Source: JAUMXJ01 sp041781135
GTDB lineage: Bacteria > Bacillota > Clostridia > Peptostreptococcales > Acidaminobacteraceae
NCBI GenBank assembly: GCA_041781135.1
Contig: JBHAZV010000026.1
Location: 1-64,000, forward strand
Length of the DNA: 64,000 nucleotides
Direction: 5' to 3'
Within the stretch, counting starts at the first letter, position 1. The number at the start of each line of letters is the position of its first letter. Below the pieces are notes generated by a model. The model searched no databases. It was not told the origin of the DNA and saw only the letters and a list, made by a program, of their open reading frames with translations. Both the position numbers and the translations under genes were made by a program. Shown piece by piece: positions 8,420-16,882 of the stretch.

Positions 8420-9238
8420 ATGGATATTATCGCAAAAATCAAGGAGGCGAGTGCCTATATTAGGAGTATTACAAGAGCTGTTCCGAATATTGCAATAGTT
8501 CTTGGAACCGGACTCGGCGATTTCGCATCCAATGTAGAAAACCCGGTCATTATTCCCTATGGAGAGATACCGCATTTTCCGGTGTCAACTGTAGAGGGAC
8601 ACGCAGGCAGGCTCGTAATCGGCGGACTTTGCGGCAAAACTGTGCTTGTAATGCAGGGCAGGTTTCACTACTACGAGGGCTATTCGCTGGAACAGGCGAC
8701 ATTTGGCGTAAGGGTTGTACGGGAATTAGGATGCAGCAATCTGCTACTCACCAATGCAGCAGGCGGCGTAAATGTGGAGTATAAACCTGGCGATCTTGTT
8801 CTTGTGCAGGATCATATAAATCTCTCAGGCATTTCGCCGCTGCGTGGGCGAAATCTTGCCGAATACGGAACGCGGTTCCCCGACATGGCGGATGTCTATT
8901 CGAGAGAGTTTAACGAACGCGTTGCGGCAGCTGCAGCAGAGATCGAAGTACAGCTACGCAGGGGTGTGTATGTGTTTATGCCCGGCCCACAGTTTGAGAC
9001 AGCGGCCGAAATTCGCATGGCGCGCGTGATAGGTGCGGATGTCGTGGGTATGTCCACCGTGCCGGAGGCAATAGTTGCGGCTCACATGCGAATGCGCACG
9101 ACCTGTATATCCTGCGTTACCAATATGGGTACAGGCGTGCTCGATGCGCCGATAGACCACGCCGGAATAAATGAGGTCGCCAAGCAGGCGGAATCGAATT
9201 TTACAAAAATAGTGTGTAAAATAGTAGAGATGTCTTAG
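8420..9238 (+). CDS. punA: Purine-nucleoside phosphorylase
   Basis: Splits purine nucleosides with phosphate into base and pentose-1-phosphate, which DeoB upstream can use. The 272-residue protein is of the trimeric PNP class: VLGTGLGDFA (phosphate loop), the MQGRFHYYEGYS motif, LTNAAGG and GPQFETAAEIRM (base and ribose site). The ATG follows GAGAGGAAT. Its TAG stop overlaps the GTG start proposed for pdp, so these are translated in tandem. Confidence 0.96.
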   Translation: MDIIAKIKEASAYIRSITRAVPNIAIVLGTGLGDFASNVENPVIIPYGEIPHFPVSTVEGHAGRLVIGGLCGKTVLVMQGRFHYYEGYSLEQATFGVRVVRELGCSNLLLTNAAGGVNVEYKPGDLVLVQDHINLSGISPLRGRNLAEYGTRFPDMADVYSREFNERVAAAAAEIEVQLRRGVYVFMPGPQFETAAEIRMARVIGADVVGMSTVPEAIVAAHMRMRTTCISCVTNMGTGVLDAPIDHAGINEVAKQAESNFTKIVCKIVEMS

Positions 9239-10572
9239 TGTATATGAACATTAAAGAAATAATATCCAAGAAAAAGCGAGGGCAGCCCCTGACGGCGGAC
9301 GAAATAAAGTATTTTGTAGATGGTTTTACAAATGGGAGCGTACCGGATTATCAGGCGGCCGCTCTGCTTATGGCTATATACTTCAAAGGCATGGATTCTG
9401 CTGAGGTTTCGGCGCTTACAGATGCAATGGTTCATTCGGGCGAAGTGCTCGATCTGTCCGCAATTCCGGGAGTAAAGGTCGATAAACACTCTACAGGAGG
9501 CGTTGGAGACAAAATATCGCTTGTTGTGATGCCGGTCATGGCGGCGCTTGGAATACCCTCTGCCAAGATGTCGGGAAGGGGGCTCGGACACACGGGCGGA
9601 ACAATAGACAAATTGGAATCGATACCCGGTTTCAGGACTGAAATGCCGTCCGGCGAGTTTTTTGACAATGTCCGAAAGTATGGAATTGCGCTTGTCGGTC
9701 AGACGGGCAGCCTCGCGCCTGCTGACAAGAAGATATACGCCCTTCGCGATGCGACAGAGTGTGTGGACTCGGTGCCTCTTATTGCGAGTTCAATAATGAG
9801 CAAGAAAATCGCCTCGGGAGCAGATGTGATAGTCCTGGATGTCAAGGTGGGCAGCGGTTCATTTATGAAGACGGAGGCAGAGGCGAGGGAACTTGCGCAG
9901 ACTATGGCTGCGATCGGCGGAGCGCTTGGCAAAAAGACCGTGGCAGTGCTGACTGCGATGGAGCAACCGCTTGGGCGCGAGGTCGGCAATGCATGCGAGG
10001 TGTTTGAAGCGATTCAGATACTCCGTGGAATGGGCGAAAATGACGAGCTCGAAGTTGCCGTAAAGATTTCTGCCTGTATGGCTTATTATGCCGGAAAGTA
10101 CGAAAATTTAGCCGAGGCGGAGAAGGCGGCGGCGGATGTCATAGTTAATGGCAAGGCATTAGCTAAATTTGAAGAATTCGTAAAAATTCAGGGCGGCGAT
10201 TTGGAAAAATTTTATTATAATTATAGTTTGCTGGGCGCGGACGAAAAAATGTGCAGGCTTTCGGACAAGGTATCCTATGTGGTTGCTGAAAAAAGCGGCT
10301 ATGTTTCTGAACTTGACGCCGAAAAAATAGGTCGCGCCGCAATGCTGCTTGGAGCCGGAAGGCTCAAAAAAGACGATAAGATTGACCATTTTGCCGGGAT
10401 ACGTTGCCTGAAAAAAATTGGCGAATATGTAAATGAGGGAGAAGCGGTATTTTTAATGAGATCCAATGTGGAATATGAGTCTGCTGCGGAGCTTCTGCGG
10501 AATTCTTATAGATTGTCCGATTTGCGCGTCATACCGGGAGCAGTGATACTTGGGGTAGTAGAGCAGCAATGA
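9238..10572 (+). CDS. pdp: Pyrimidine-nucleoside phosphorylase
   Basis: Phosphorolyses thymidine and uridine to base and pentose-1-phosphate. The 444-residue product is of normal length and has VDKHSTGGVGDK (phosphate-binding loop), KMSGRGLGHTGGT and the C-terminal PYNP domain. Either GTG 9238, overlapping the punA stop, or ATG 9244 may be the real start; there is no clear ribosome site for either, which suggests coupling to punA. The last codons overlap the scpA start (ATGA), so salvage and chromosome-condensation genes share one message. Confidence 0.95.
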   Translation: MYMNIKEIISKKKRGQPLTADEIKYFVDGFTNGSVPDYQAAALLMAIYFKGMDSAEVSALTDAMVHSGEVLDLSAIPGVKVDKHSTGGVGDKISLVVMPVMAALGIPSAKMSGRGLGHTGGTIDKLESIPGFRTEMPSGEFFDNVRKYGIALVGQTGSLAPADKKIYALRDATECVDSVPLIASSIMSKKIASGADVIVLDVKVGSGSFMKTEAEARELAQTMAAIGGALGKKTVAVLTAMEQPLGREVGNACEVFEAIQILRGMGENDELEVAVKISACMAYYAGKYENLAEAEKAAADVIVNGKALAKFEEFVKIQGGDLEKFYYNYSLLGADEKMCRLSDKVSYVVAEKSGYVSELDAEKIGRAAMLLGAGRLKKDDKIDHFAGIRCLKKIGEYVNEGEAVFLMRSNVEYESAAELLRNSYRLSDLRVIPGAVILGVVEQQ

Positions 10573-11306
10573 GCGGAGCTGCAATGCATTTTAGAGTCGG
10601 CGAATTCGAGGGGCCGCTCGATCTGCTGCTGCATCTTGTCAGAACGGAAGAATTTGATATAGATGCGCTGCGGTTGCTCGACATTGTCGAGCAGTTCGTC
10701 GCCGTGGTTTCGGGCAGCGAACTTTCTGAGGTTTCGGATTTTGTTCTTATGGCGTCGAATTTGATAGCGATAAAGGCACGGTATTTGAACAAGGGCAGGC
10801 TGGATTTTGACGCGGATTCAGAAGCAGATCCTCTTGAAGAACTGGTCGAAAAACTTAGAGTGTACAAGAGAGTAAAAGAGCTCGGAGAATATCTAAAAAG
10901 AAGGGAGATTACCGCGCATAGCTTTATGAGGGATACCGAGGTGCGACCAGATGAGAGCGTCGGAGGGTTCAGCCTAAGTATTCAGCTTCTGTATGCAGCG
11001 TTTGAACGCGTGGTGGATAATCTTTCCAGATTTGACGAAGAAAGACAGGCGTTTTTCAGACTTAAGCGCAGGAATTTCGTATCTGTTGCCGAAAAGAGAA
11101 AGTACATACTCGAACTGCTGAAAAACAGCGCAAAAATTTCATTCGGAAGCATCTGTAGAGAAAGAGGCGAGGTCATAGCATGTTTTTTGGCGCTCCTTGA
11201 ACTGCTTCGCACGGGCAGAATTACAGTATCGCAGGATGAAGCTTTTAAGGAGATTTACATAGAGCGCGGCCTGGAATATGCGCCGCGGCGCTCCGAAGCA
11301 CAATAA
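10569..11306 (+). CDS. scpA: Segregation and condensation protein ScpA
   Basis: ScpA is the kleisin that bridges the SMC ATPase heads in bacterial condensin. The 245-residue product carries the diagnostic N-terminal FEGPLDLLLHLVR and a helical C-terminal winged-helix region. The start overlaps the pdp stop as ATGA; the first in-frame ATG is used, though a second Met six codons in (MHFRVGEFEGPL) is also possible. scpB follows after 16 bases. Confidence 0.95.
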   Translation: MSGAAMHFRVGEFEGPLDLLLHLVRTEEFDIDALRLLDIVEQFVAVVSGSELSEVSDFVLMASNLIAIKARYLNKGRLDFDADSEADPLEELVEKLRVYKRVKELGEYLKRREITAHSFMRDTEVRPDESVGGFSLSIQLLYAAFERVVDNLSRFDEERQAFFRLKRRNFVSVAEKRKYILELLKNSAKISFGSICRERGEVIACFLALLELLRTGRITVSQDEAFKEIYIERGLEYAPRRSEAQ

Positions 11307-11322
11307 ATTTTAGAGAAATACA

Positions 11323-11928
11323 ATGATTTTTGAATTGGGAAGTACTGTGGACACAAAAAATAATGATACTGTCGATTTTAACGACATTGAAAACAAAACG
11401 TGCGTCGATGTGACCGATGCGGAGCTTGTAAGCATTGTAGAGGCGCTTCTGTTTGCGAGCGGCGAAGCGGTTTCATTAAAAAAGCTTGCAGAAGTTGCAG
11501 GGGTTGGTTTAAGGCGCACCAAAAAAGCTGTTACAGAGCTTTCGGCAAAATATTCTGCCTGCGGCGGAATAGCTCTTTTTGAATCAGAGGAGGGTTTCAG
11601 ACTCGCAACAAAAAAGGAGTACTCGGACTATATAGACAGAATGTTTGGAAGCCCCAAGCGCAGGGGGCTTTCGAGCGCTGCGCTCGAAGTGCTCGCGATA
11701 ATCGCTCTCCGCCAGCCTGTCACCAGAGCAGAGATAGAAGAAATGCGCGGAGCTAATCCGGATTCTCTTGTGCAGCAGCTGCTTAAAAAAGAGCTTATCT
11801 ATTGCAGCGGCAAATTAGATAAGCTCGGAAATCCGGGTCAGTACAGTACGACAGCCAAGTTTTTGGAGATGTTTGAGCTCAAAAGTCTCGGCGATCTGCC
11901 TCCGATAGAGGATTTTATACTATTTTGA
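11323..11928 (+). CDS. scpB: Segregation and condensation protein ScpB
   Basis: ScpB dimers bind the ScpA kleisin as tandem winged helices. The 201-residue product has SIVEALLFASGEAVSLKKLAEV in shortened form at residues about 36-56, then the second winged helix with SSAALEVLAIIALRQPVTRAEIE. The first 30 or so residues are an acidic, low-conservation extension; a start further in cannot be excluded. The gene's last nine bases overlap the last bases of the convergent oadA gene and no terminator separates them. Confidence 0.95.
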   Translation: MIFELGSTVDTKNNDTVDFNDIENKTCVDVTDAELVSIVEALLFASGEAVSLKKLAEVAGVGLRRTKKAVTELSAKYSACGGIALFESEEGFRLATKKEYSDYIDRMFGSPKRRGLSSAALEVLAIIALRQPVTRAEIEEMRGANPDSLVQQLLKKELIYCSGKLDKLGNPGQYSTTAKFLEMFELKSLGDLPPIEDFILF

Positions 11929-13263
11929 ATATTTATTTGTGAGGAATGTCTTTGCAACCTCAGGAAACAGCGCGTATGTAAGCAAATCCTCGTCATTTTT
12001 TGCAAGAGCGCCCGCATCGCTTTTAATTTTTTCGTACTCGTCTTCAAGAAGGTCCGCGGGCCTTACTGTTATGCGCTCTCTTCCCGGAATTATTTTTTCG
12101 ATGATTTCGGGTTTGATAGGGACGGGAGTGCTTCCGTATTCTCCTGCGACAAGCTTTTTTATTTCTGTCGGTATTAGCTTGTATCTTTCGCCGGAAAGTA
12201 CGTTAAATACTGCCTGTACGCCTGTCATCTGGCTTAGAGGCGTCACGAGCGGCGGAAATCCCAAATCTTCCCTGACTCTTGGTATTTCTTTGAGTACTTC
12301 TTCATATCTGTGCTCCGCATTTTGCATTTTAAGCTGTGATACCAAGTTCGAAAGCATTCCGCCAGGAAGCTGGTATTTTACTATGTTTGGCTCCACACAG
12401 AGGGCTTTTGGAGATAATAATCCGTTTGCGAGGTATTTGTCGCGCACAGGCTTAAAATATTCGGCGATTTCGTCAATCAGCTCTGTGTCGAGGTCAGGGC
12501 GTTTTTCGCTTCCTTCGAGCGCCATAAGCATGGATTCGATAGCGGGTTGCGAAGCTCCGCCTGCGAATGGCGAAAACGCTGTGTCTACTATATCTGCACC
12601 TGCGTATATGCAAGCCGTGTATGTCATTGGCGCGAGCCCGCCCGTACAGTGCGAGTGAATTTCGAGCGGCAGGTTTACGGCGGATTTTATCGCGTGGGTC
12701 AGCTCGGCGCCTACATTCGGTTTTAGAATTCCCGACATATCTTTTATCGCTATAGAGTCTGCTCCGAAGTCCTGCATTCTCTTTGCAAGGTCTACATAGT
12801 ATTCGGTAGTGTGGACTTTGCTGATGGTGTAGCAGATTGCCATCTGCGCGTGCGCGCCGAATTTTTTGGCTGCATCGCAAGCTCTTTTGACATTTCTTAC
12901 ATCGTTGAGCGCATCGAAGATTCGGATTATGTCTATGCCGTTTTCAACCGATTTTTCTATAAATTTGTCCACAATATCATCGGCGTAATGCCTGTAACCT
13001 ATGAGGTTCTGACCTCTGAGCAGCATTTGAAGCTTCGTGTTGGGAAGTCTTTTTTTGAATTCCCTGAGCCTGTCCCAAGGGTCTTCATTTAGAAATCTGA
13101 TGCAGGCGTCATAGGTGGCGCCTCCCCAGCACTCGATGGCATGCAGACCGAGTTTGTCTATTTTTTCGAGTATCGGCAGCATCTCTTCTGTTGTCATGCG
13201 AGTAGCTATCAGCGATTGATGGCCGTCTCTTGTAGTAGTATCCACGAATTTTACAGCGTTCAT
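11920..13263 (-). CDS. oadA: Oxaloacetate decarboxylase alpha / pyruvate carboxylase B-type carboxyltransferase, without biotin domain
   Basis: The 447 residues cover the carboxyltransferase TIM barrel (VDTTTRDGHQSL at the N-terminus with metal ligands, LLRGQNLIGYRHY, IKDMSGILKP, EIHSHCTGG with the metal-binding His pair, catalytic Lys in AIKDM) and the PYC_OADA domain (GGMLSNLV.QL). The protein stops after LLTYALFPEVA, just where the linker to a biotinyl domain would begin, so it must use a separate biotin carrier or work in a multi-subunit decarboxylase. None of those partners lies in the window. ATG 13263 follows GTGGAGGAATT. Divergent from the transglutaminase gene. Confidence 0.92.
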   Translation of the reverse strand: MNAVKFVDTTTRDGHQSLIATRMTTEEMLPILEKIDKLGLHAIECWGGATYDACIRFLNEDPWDRLREFKKRLPNTKLQMLLRGQNLIGYRHYADDIVDKFIEKSVENGIDIIRIFDALNDVRNVKRACDAAKKFGAHAQMAICYTISKVHTTEYYVDLAKRMQDFGADSIAIKDMSGILKPNVGAELTHAIKSAVNLPLEIHSHCTGGLAPMTYTACIYAGADIVDTAFSPFAGGASQPAIESMLMALEGSEKRPDLDTELIDEIAEYFKPVRDKYLANGLLSPKALCVEPNIVKYQLPGGMLSNLVSQLKMQNAEHRYEEVLKEIPRVREDLGFPPLVTPLSQMTGVQAVFNVLSGERYKLIPTEIKKLVAGEYGSTPVPIKPEIIEKIIPGRERITVRPADLLEDEYEKIKSDAGALAKNDEDLLTYALFPEVAKTFLTNKYSK

Positions 13264-13284
13264 AATTCCTCCACTTAGTTTGGA

Positions 13285-13303
13285 AGTATAGCAGAAATCT
13301 GCT
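13285..13303 (-). promoter_or_regulatory. oadA -10 box overlapped by a palindrome
   Basis: Minus-strand TGC-extended TATACT (13290-13285) touches a perfect palindrome, AGCAGA-AA-TCTGCT (13290-13303), lying in the spacer. The layout would suit a repressor site. No convincing -35 box. Confidence 0.45.
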
Positions 13304-13429
13304 CGGAAAAAATCAATAAATTTATTTCAAATAGTAAAAGAATTTGATTATCATTTGGCGTGAGGCGGATGATATACTGGCAGTGGCATACTTCGTAATC
13401 AATAAGTAACGGATATGACACATAGAAAC

Positions 13430-13458
13430 TTGAAAATCGCATTATAATTGGGTATAAT
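13430..13458 (+). promoter_or_regulatory. promoter of the transglutaminase gene
   Basis: TTGAAA (13430-13435), 17-base spacer, TATAAT (13453-13458), followed after ten bases by GGGAGG. Confidence 0.8.
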
Positions 13459-13479
13459 GTACTAACTGGGAGGTGTGTG

Positions 13480-14256
13480 ATGAGAATTAGAATATTTGTC
13501 ACCTTTTTAGCGCTTGTCGTAATTACGGGTGCAGCGGTGTTTGCGGGCACTTTTGATACAGAACATCTTGATACCGGCATAGTGGGCGTCAGGTACAGCG
13601 CGACCGACGGAGCGGCATATGTCGTGATGATAGTCAAGGGCGAACAGAAAATCGCGTATCCATTTATACCAAACGGCAAGACCGAGTACTTTCCGCTTCA
13701 GCTTGGCAACGGCGAGTACGTGGTAGCGCTTATGAAACAGGTCGACAAAAACAAGTACGCTTTCGTAGAACAGACAAAAGTAAAAAATGAACTCAAAGAT
13801 GACAATATAGTCTATCTGAATTCAATTCAGAATATTAACTGGGCTGCAGATGACAACGCCATCAAGTATGCGCTCAACCAGACAAAGGACATAAAGACTG
13901 CAACCGCGGCGTTCGAGATCTTCTATGACTATGTGGTCAAGAATATTTCATACGACTGGGATAAAGCTAAAACGGTCAAATCCAACTACGTTCCGAGCAT
14001 CACAAAGACTTTCGTCGATTCAAAGGGTATCTGCTATGATTATTCGTCGCTATTTGCGGCATTTATGAGGAGCAAGGGCTTCCCGACAAGGCTCGTCAAA
14101 GGTTACACAAAGAATGTTGAAGGGTATCACGCTTGGAATGAGGTCCTCATAGAGGGAAAGTGGATGGTGGTGGATACTACCTATGATGCCGGAAAGAAGG
14201 ATTATTCCATAAAGTTCAAGCCGTCGGAACAGTACGACAAGGTATACGATTATTAA
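13480..14256 (+). CDS. Secreted transglutaminase-like protein
   Basis: A 258-residue exported protein with an N-terminal signal (MRIRIFVTFLALVV..., Ala-rich end at about residue 23) and a transglutaminase-like cysteine-protease fold in the C-terminal half. The triad is visible: Cys in GICYDYSSLFAAF, His in YHAWNEV, Asp in VVDTTYD. Such proteins in Clostridia are mostly of unknown substrate and may be peptidases or cell-wall modifiers. The N-terminal 100 residues are beta-rich without a family I recognise. The start is ATG 13480, six bases after GGGAGG; an adjacent GTG at 13477 is less well spaced. Own promoter, probable terminator downstream. Confidence 0.85.
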   Translation: MRIRIFVTFLALVVITGAAVFAGTFDTEHLDTGIVGVRYSATDGAAYVVMIVKGEQKIAYPFIPNGKTEYFPLQLGNGEYVVALMKQVDKNKYAFVEQTKVKNELKDDNIVYLNSIQNINWAADDNAIKYALNQTKDIKTATAAFEIFYDYVVKNISYDWDKAKTVKSNYVPSITKTFVDSKGICYDYSSLFAAFMRSKGFPTRLVKGYTKNVEGYHAWNEVLIEGKWMVVDTTYDAGKKDYSIKFKPSEQYDKVYDY

Positions 14257-14287
14257 TCATTTTTGAGTTTACAACTGCTTATTTTGA

Positions 14288-14312
14288 TGCTCTCGAAAGA
14301 GGGCATTTGTTA
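14288..14312 (+). terminator. hairpin with GAAA loop after the transglutaminase gene
   Basis: TGCTCTC (14288-14294), loop GAAA, GAGGGCA (14299-14305) with one T-G pair, then TTTGTTATT. Probable terminator, weak T tract. Confidence 0.5.
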
Positions 14313-14327
14313 TTATAGGAGGGTGAA

Positions 14328-14882
14328 ATGGTAATTATTTTTTTAACAGAAGGTTTCGAGGAATTTGAAGCCGTTGCTTCGATAGATCTGCTCAGGAGAG
14401 CAAATATCGATGTCAAGACAGTTTCTGTCACAGATGAAAGAACTGTGTTCGGAGGCTTCGGAATCGGCGTGATAGCAGATATGACCATAAGTGAATATGT
14501 TTCGGCGGGAATCGAGCCCGAAATGCTCGTGCTGCCGGGTGGTAGAGGCGTCTTCAAACTCACGGATGACGCCCGGCTCAAAGAAATATTCAGCAGTGCC
14601 AAAGATACAAAGATTGCAGGAATTTGTGCAGCTCCGTATGTTCTTGGAACTTACGGAGTTATAGAAGGAAAAAAAGTAACTGCATTTCCTGCGGTTGTTT
14701 CGAAGCTTGCAGGTGAATATGTAGGCGGTTCTGTCGTGACAGACGGCAGGATTACCACCGCCCGTTCAGCCGGAAGCGCGATAGACTTTGGCATCGAATT
14801 AGTGAGAATACTCAGAGGAGAAGCTGCGAGCAAGGAACTCGCGGAATCAATATTTTATGACAGAACAGGAAGTACAGAATGA
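14328..14882 (+). CDS. DJ-1/PfpI family protein
   Basis: The 184-residue protein has the DJ-1 fold marks: TEGFEEFEAV at the N-terminus (acidic residue of the active site), LVLPGGRG, and the nucleophile elbow GICAAPYVLG with Cys near residue 103, then TAFPAV. Members close to human DJ-1/YajL act as protein or nucleotide deglycases or chaperones; the substrate cannot be read from sequence. ATG 14328 follows AGGAGGGTGAA. Overlaps or abuts hflX downstream, so the two are co-transcribed. Confidence 0.92.
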   Translation: MVIIFLTEGFEEFEAVASIDLLRRANIDVKTVSVTDERTVFGGFGIGVIADMTISEYVSAGIEPEMLVLPGGRGVFKLTDDARLKEIFSSAKDTKIAGICAAPYVLGTYGVIEGKKVTAFPAVVSKLAGEYVGGSVVTDGRITTARSAGSAIDFGIELVRILRGEAASKELAESIFYDRTGSTE

Positions 14883-14883
14883 A

Positions 14884-16152
14884 ATGATACAGAACAGAGC
14901 TGTGTTAATGCTCATGTTCAAGGAAAATAAAAACACGGAGAATCAGATAGGAGAGCTGAAAGCGCTTGCAGAGGCCGCAGGTGCAGAAGTAATGGCGGTA
15001 TGCACTCAGATAAAGGATCGCGTAGACGCCGCAACTTATATAGGCAGCGGAAAGGCAGAGCAGGTCCGAGATCTCGTCAGAGAGAACGAGTGCGATTTAG
15101 TCATATTCAATAATGAACTTTCCGGCTCGCAGATTAGGAATTTAGAGGAGATAATAGGCGCAAGAATAGTTGACAGAACGCTGCTGATACTTGACATATT
15201 TGCTGAAAGGGCAAAAACAAATATCGCGAGGCTGCAGGTCGATCTGGCAAGGCAGAGGTACAAGCTGCCGAGGCTGGTCGGGTTTGGCGGTCAGCTTTCG
15301 AGGACGGGGGCAGGCGGAGGTTCCGGCGGCGTGCGTGTCGGCACAAGGGGCGCAGGAGAGCAGAAGCTCGAACTTGACAGGCGCGCAATACAGAAGAGGA
15401 TAACAGAACTCGAAAGGCAGATAAAAGAAGCGGAGGAAAACCGAGAAATTCAGCGTTCGAAAAGGGAAAAGAACGATGTTCCGATTGTGGCGCTGGTAGG
15501 TTATACCAATGCAGGAAAATCCTCCGTGATGAACTACATGATAGAGAGCTGCCGAAGCGATGCGGAAAAGAAGAGAGTTTTTGAAAAGGACATGCTGTTT
15601 GCAACTCTTGACACATACAGCAGGGCTATTGAATTTGACGATAAAAGTCATATAATTTTGGTTGATACTGTCGGGTTTGTGTCCAATTTGCCGCATGGGC
15701 TTGTAAGAGCTTTCAGATCTACTCTTGAAGAGGCGGCGCTCGCCGATTTGCTCGTGCAGGTGGTAGATGTGGCAAATGCCGATATGAATTTTCAGATGGA
15801 CGTCACAAAGGAGGTGCTCGGAGCGATCGGAGCCGGAGATATCGCTATGATAACTGCGTACAATAAGTGCGATATAGCGCCGGACGCCGAGGTATTCGTC
15901 GGAGACGGGGTCAAAATATCTGCGAAGACAGGCGAGGGAATGGATGAGCTTGTGCATAAGATAAAGGCGCATCTGTTCTCCGACAGAAAAAATGTTCGTT
16001 TGCTGCTGCCGTTTTCTGAGGGTACTGCACAGAGTTATATCCAAAGCAAGTATCAGGCTACTATAGAGTGGGTCGAGAGCGGCGCGTTGGTGGATGTCGG
16101 GCTCGATGCGCAGGATTATGCGAAATTTGAGCGGTTTTTGGTAAAGGAGTAA
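14884..16152 (+). CDS. hflX: Ribosome-associated GTPase HflX
   Basis: HflX splits stalled ribosomes under stress. Domains in order: N-terminal HflX domain with TYIGSGKAEQV, a glycine-rich linker (GFGGQLSRTGAGGG...), a coiled coil (ELERQIKEAEENREIQRSKR), and a GTPase domain with GYTNAGKSS (G1), DTVGFVSNLP (G3) and a NKCD-type G4 (YNKCD), then a short C-terminal domain. ATG 14884 follows AGGAAG by 11 bases; an ATG at 14857 inside the previous gene is in frame but lacks a ribosome site, so the start is uncertain by nine codons. yigZ follows after 13 bases. Confidence 0.95.
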   Translation: MIQNRAVLMLMFKENKNTENQIGELKALAEAAGAEVMAVCTQIKDRVDAATYIGSGKAEQVRDLVRENECDLVIFNNELSGSQIRNLEEIIGARIVDRTLLILDIFAERAKTNIARLQVDLARQRYKLPRLVGFGGQLSRTGAGGGSGGVRVGTRGAGEQKLELDRRAIQKRITELERQIKEAEENREIQRSKREKNDVPIVALVGYTNAGKSSVMNYMIESCRSDAEKKRVFEKDMLFATLDTYSRAIEFDDKSHIILVDTVGFVSNLPHGLVRAFRSTLEEAALADLLVQVVDVANADMNFQMDVTKEVLGAIGAGDIAMITAYNKCDIAPDAEVFVGDGVKISAKTGEGMDELVHKIKAHLFSDRKNVRLLLPFSEGTAQSYIQSKYQATIEWVESGALVDVGLDAQDYAKFERFLVKE

Positions 16153-16165
16153 TGCGGAATAAGTA

Positions 16166-16822
16166 ATGCTAAAAGAAGGTTTCAGAACGGTGCTTGTACC
16201 TCATAGTCATGAAATCGTCGTAAACAAGTCGCGATTTATATGCCATCTTTTTCCCGTGCGAACGGCACAGGAGGCGGAGGCGTGTATTGAGGCGGTGTCA
16301 AAACAGCATTACAAGGCGACTCACAATGTGCCGACGTATGTCGTCGGGGCGGATTACAAGTATTCCGATGACGGTGAGCCGTCCGGCACGGCGGGTGCGC
16401 CTATGCTCAGTATGCTTCGGGGCGAGGGTTACAACAATATTGTCGCGGTGGTCACACGCTATTTTGGAGGGGTGCTGCTCGGAAAGGGCGGGCTCGTTAG
16501 GGCGTATACGGACGCGCTGAGGTGTGCGCTTCAAAGCGCGAATGTCTCCGATATCAGAACATATGAGCACATTAATCTTGAATTTGATTATTCATATCTT
16601 GGCAGTATAGAGCACTACCTTGCTTCGGCTAAAATCCATACAGCCGGAGTCGAGTACGGCGCGAATGTCGCTCTGTCTGTTTATGTAAGCGACAGCGGTC
16701 AGGAAATGCTGAACAGGATTACAGACATCACCGGCGGCAATGTGCTTATTGAGCGGATGGGTGCTGTGCTTTTGACGGATGATTATAATTTTTACGGAAA
16801 TGTAACACCGGACAAAACATAG
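16166..16822 (+). CDS. yigZ: YigZ/IMPACT family protein
   Basis: The 218-residue protein has the UPF0029 N-terminal domain with SRFICHLFPV, the signature YSDDGEPSGTAGAPML and RYFGGVLLGKGGLVRAY, and a C-terminal DUF1949-like ferredoxin fold. Bacterial YigZ is a conserved protein of unclear role; the eukaryotic relative IMPACT regulates translation through Gcn1, so a ribosome link is often suspected. Standing directly after hflX fits that idea but does not prove it. The ribosome site is weak. Confidence 0.93.
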   Translation: MLKEGFRTVLVPHSHEIVVNKSRFICHLFPVRTAQEAEACIEAVSKQHYKATHNVPTYVVGADYKYSDDGEPSGTAGAPMLSMLRGEGYNNIVAVVTRYFGGVLLGKGGLVRAYTDALRCALQSANVSDIRTYEHINLEFDYSYLGSIEHYLASAKIHTAGVEYGANVALSVYVSDSGQEMLNRITDITGGNVLIERMGAVLLTDDYNFYGNVTPDKT

Positions 16823-16882
16823 AACAGACAAGTTGCGGCGCAAAAATGGGGCGGAAGAGCTAATTACAAATAAGGAGGTTTT

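Noticed and set aside
15142..16044. 300-codon open frame antisense to hflX
   Set aside because: Composition is that of a shadow frame, no ribosome site, and hflX homology covers the whole region.
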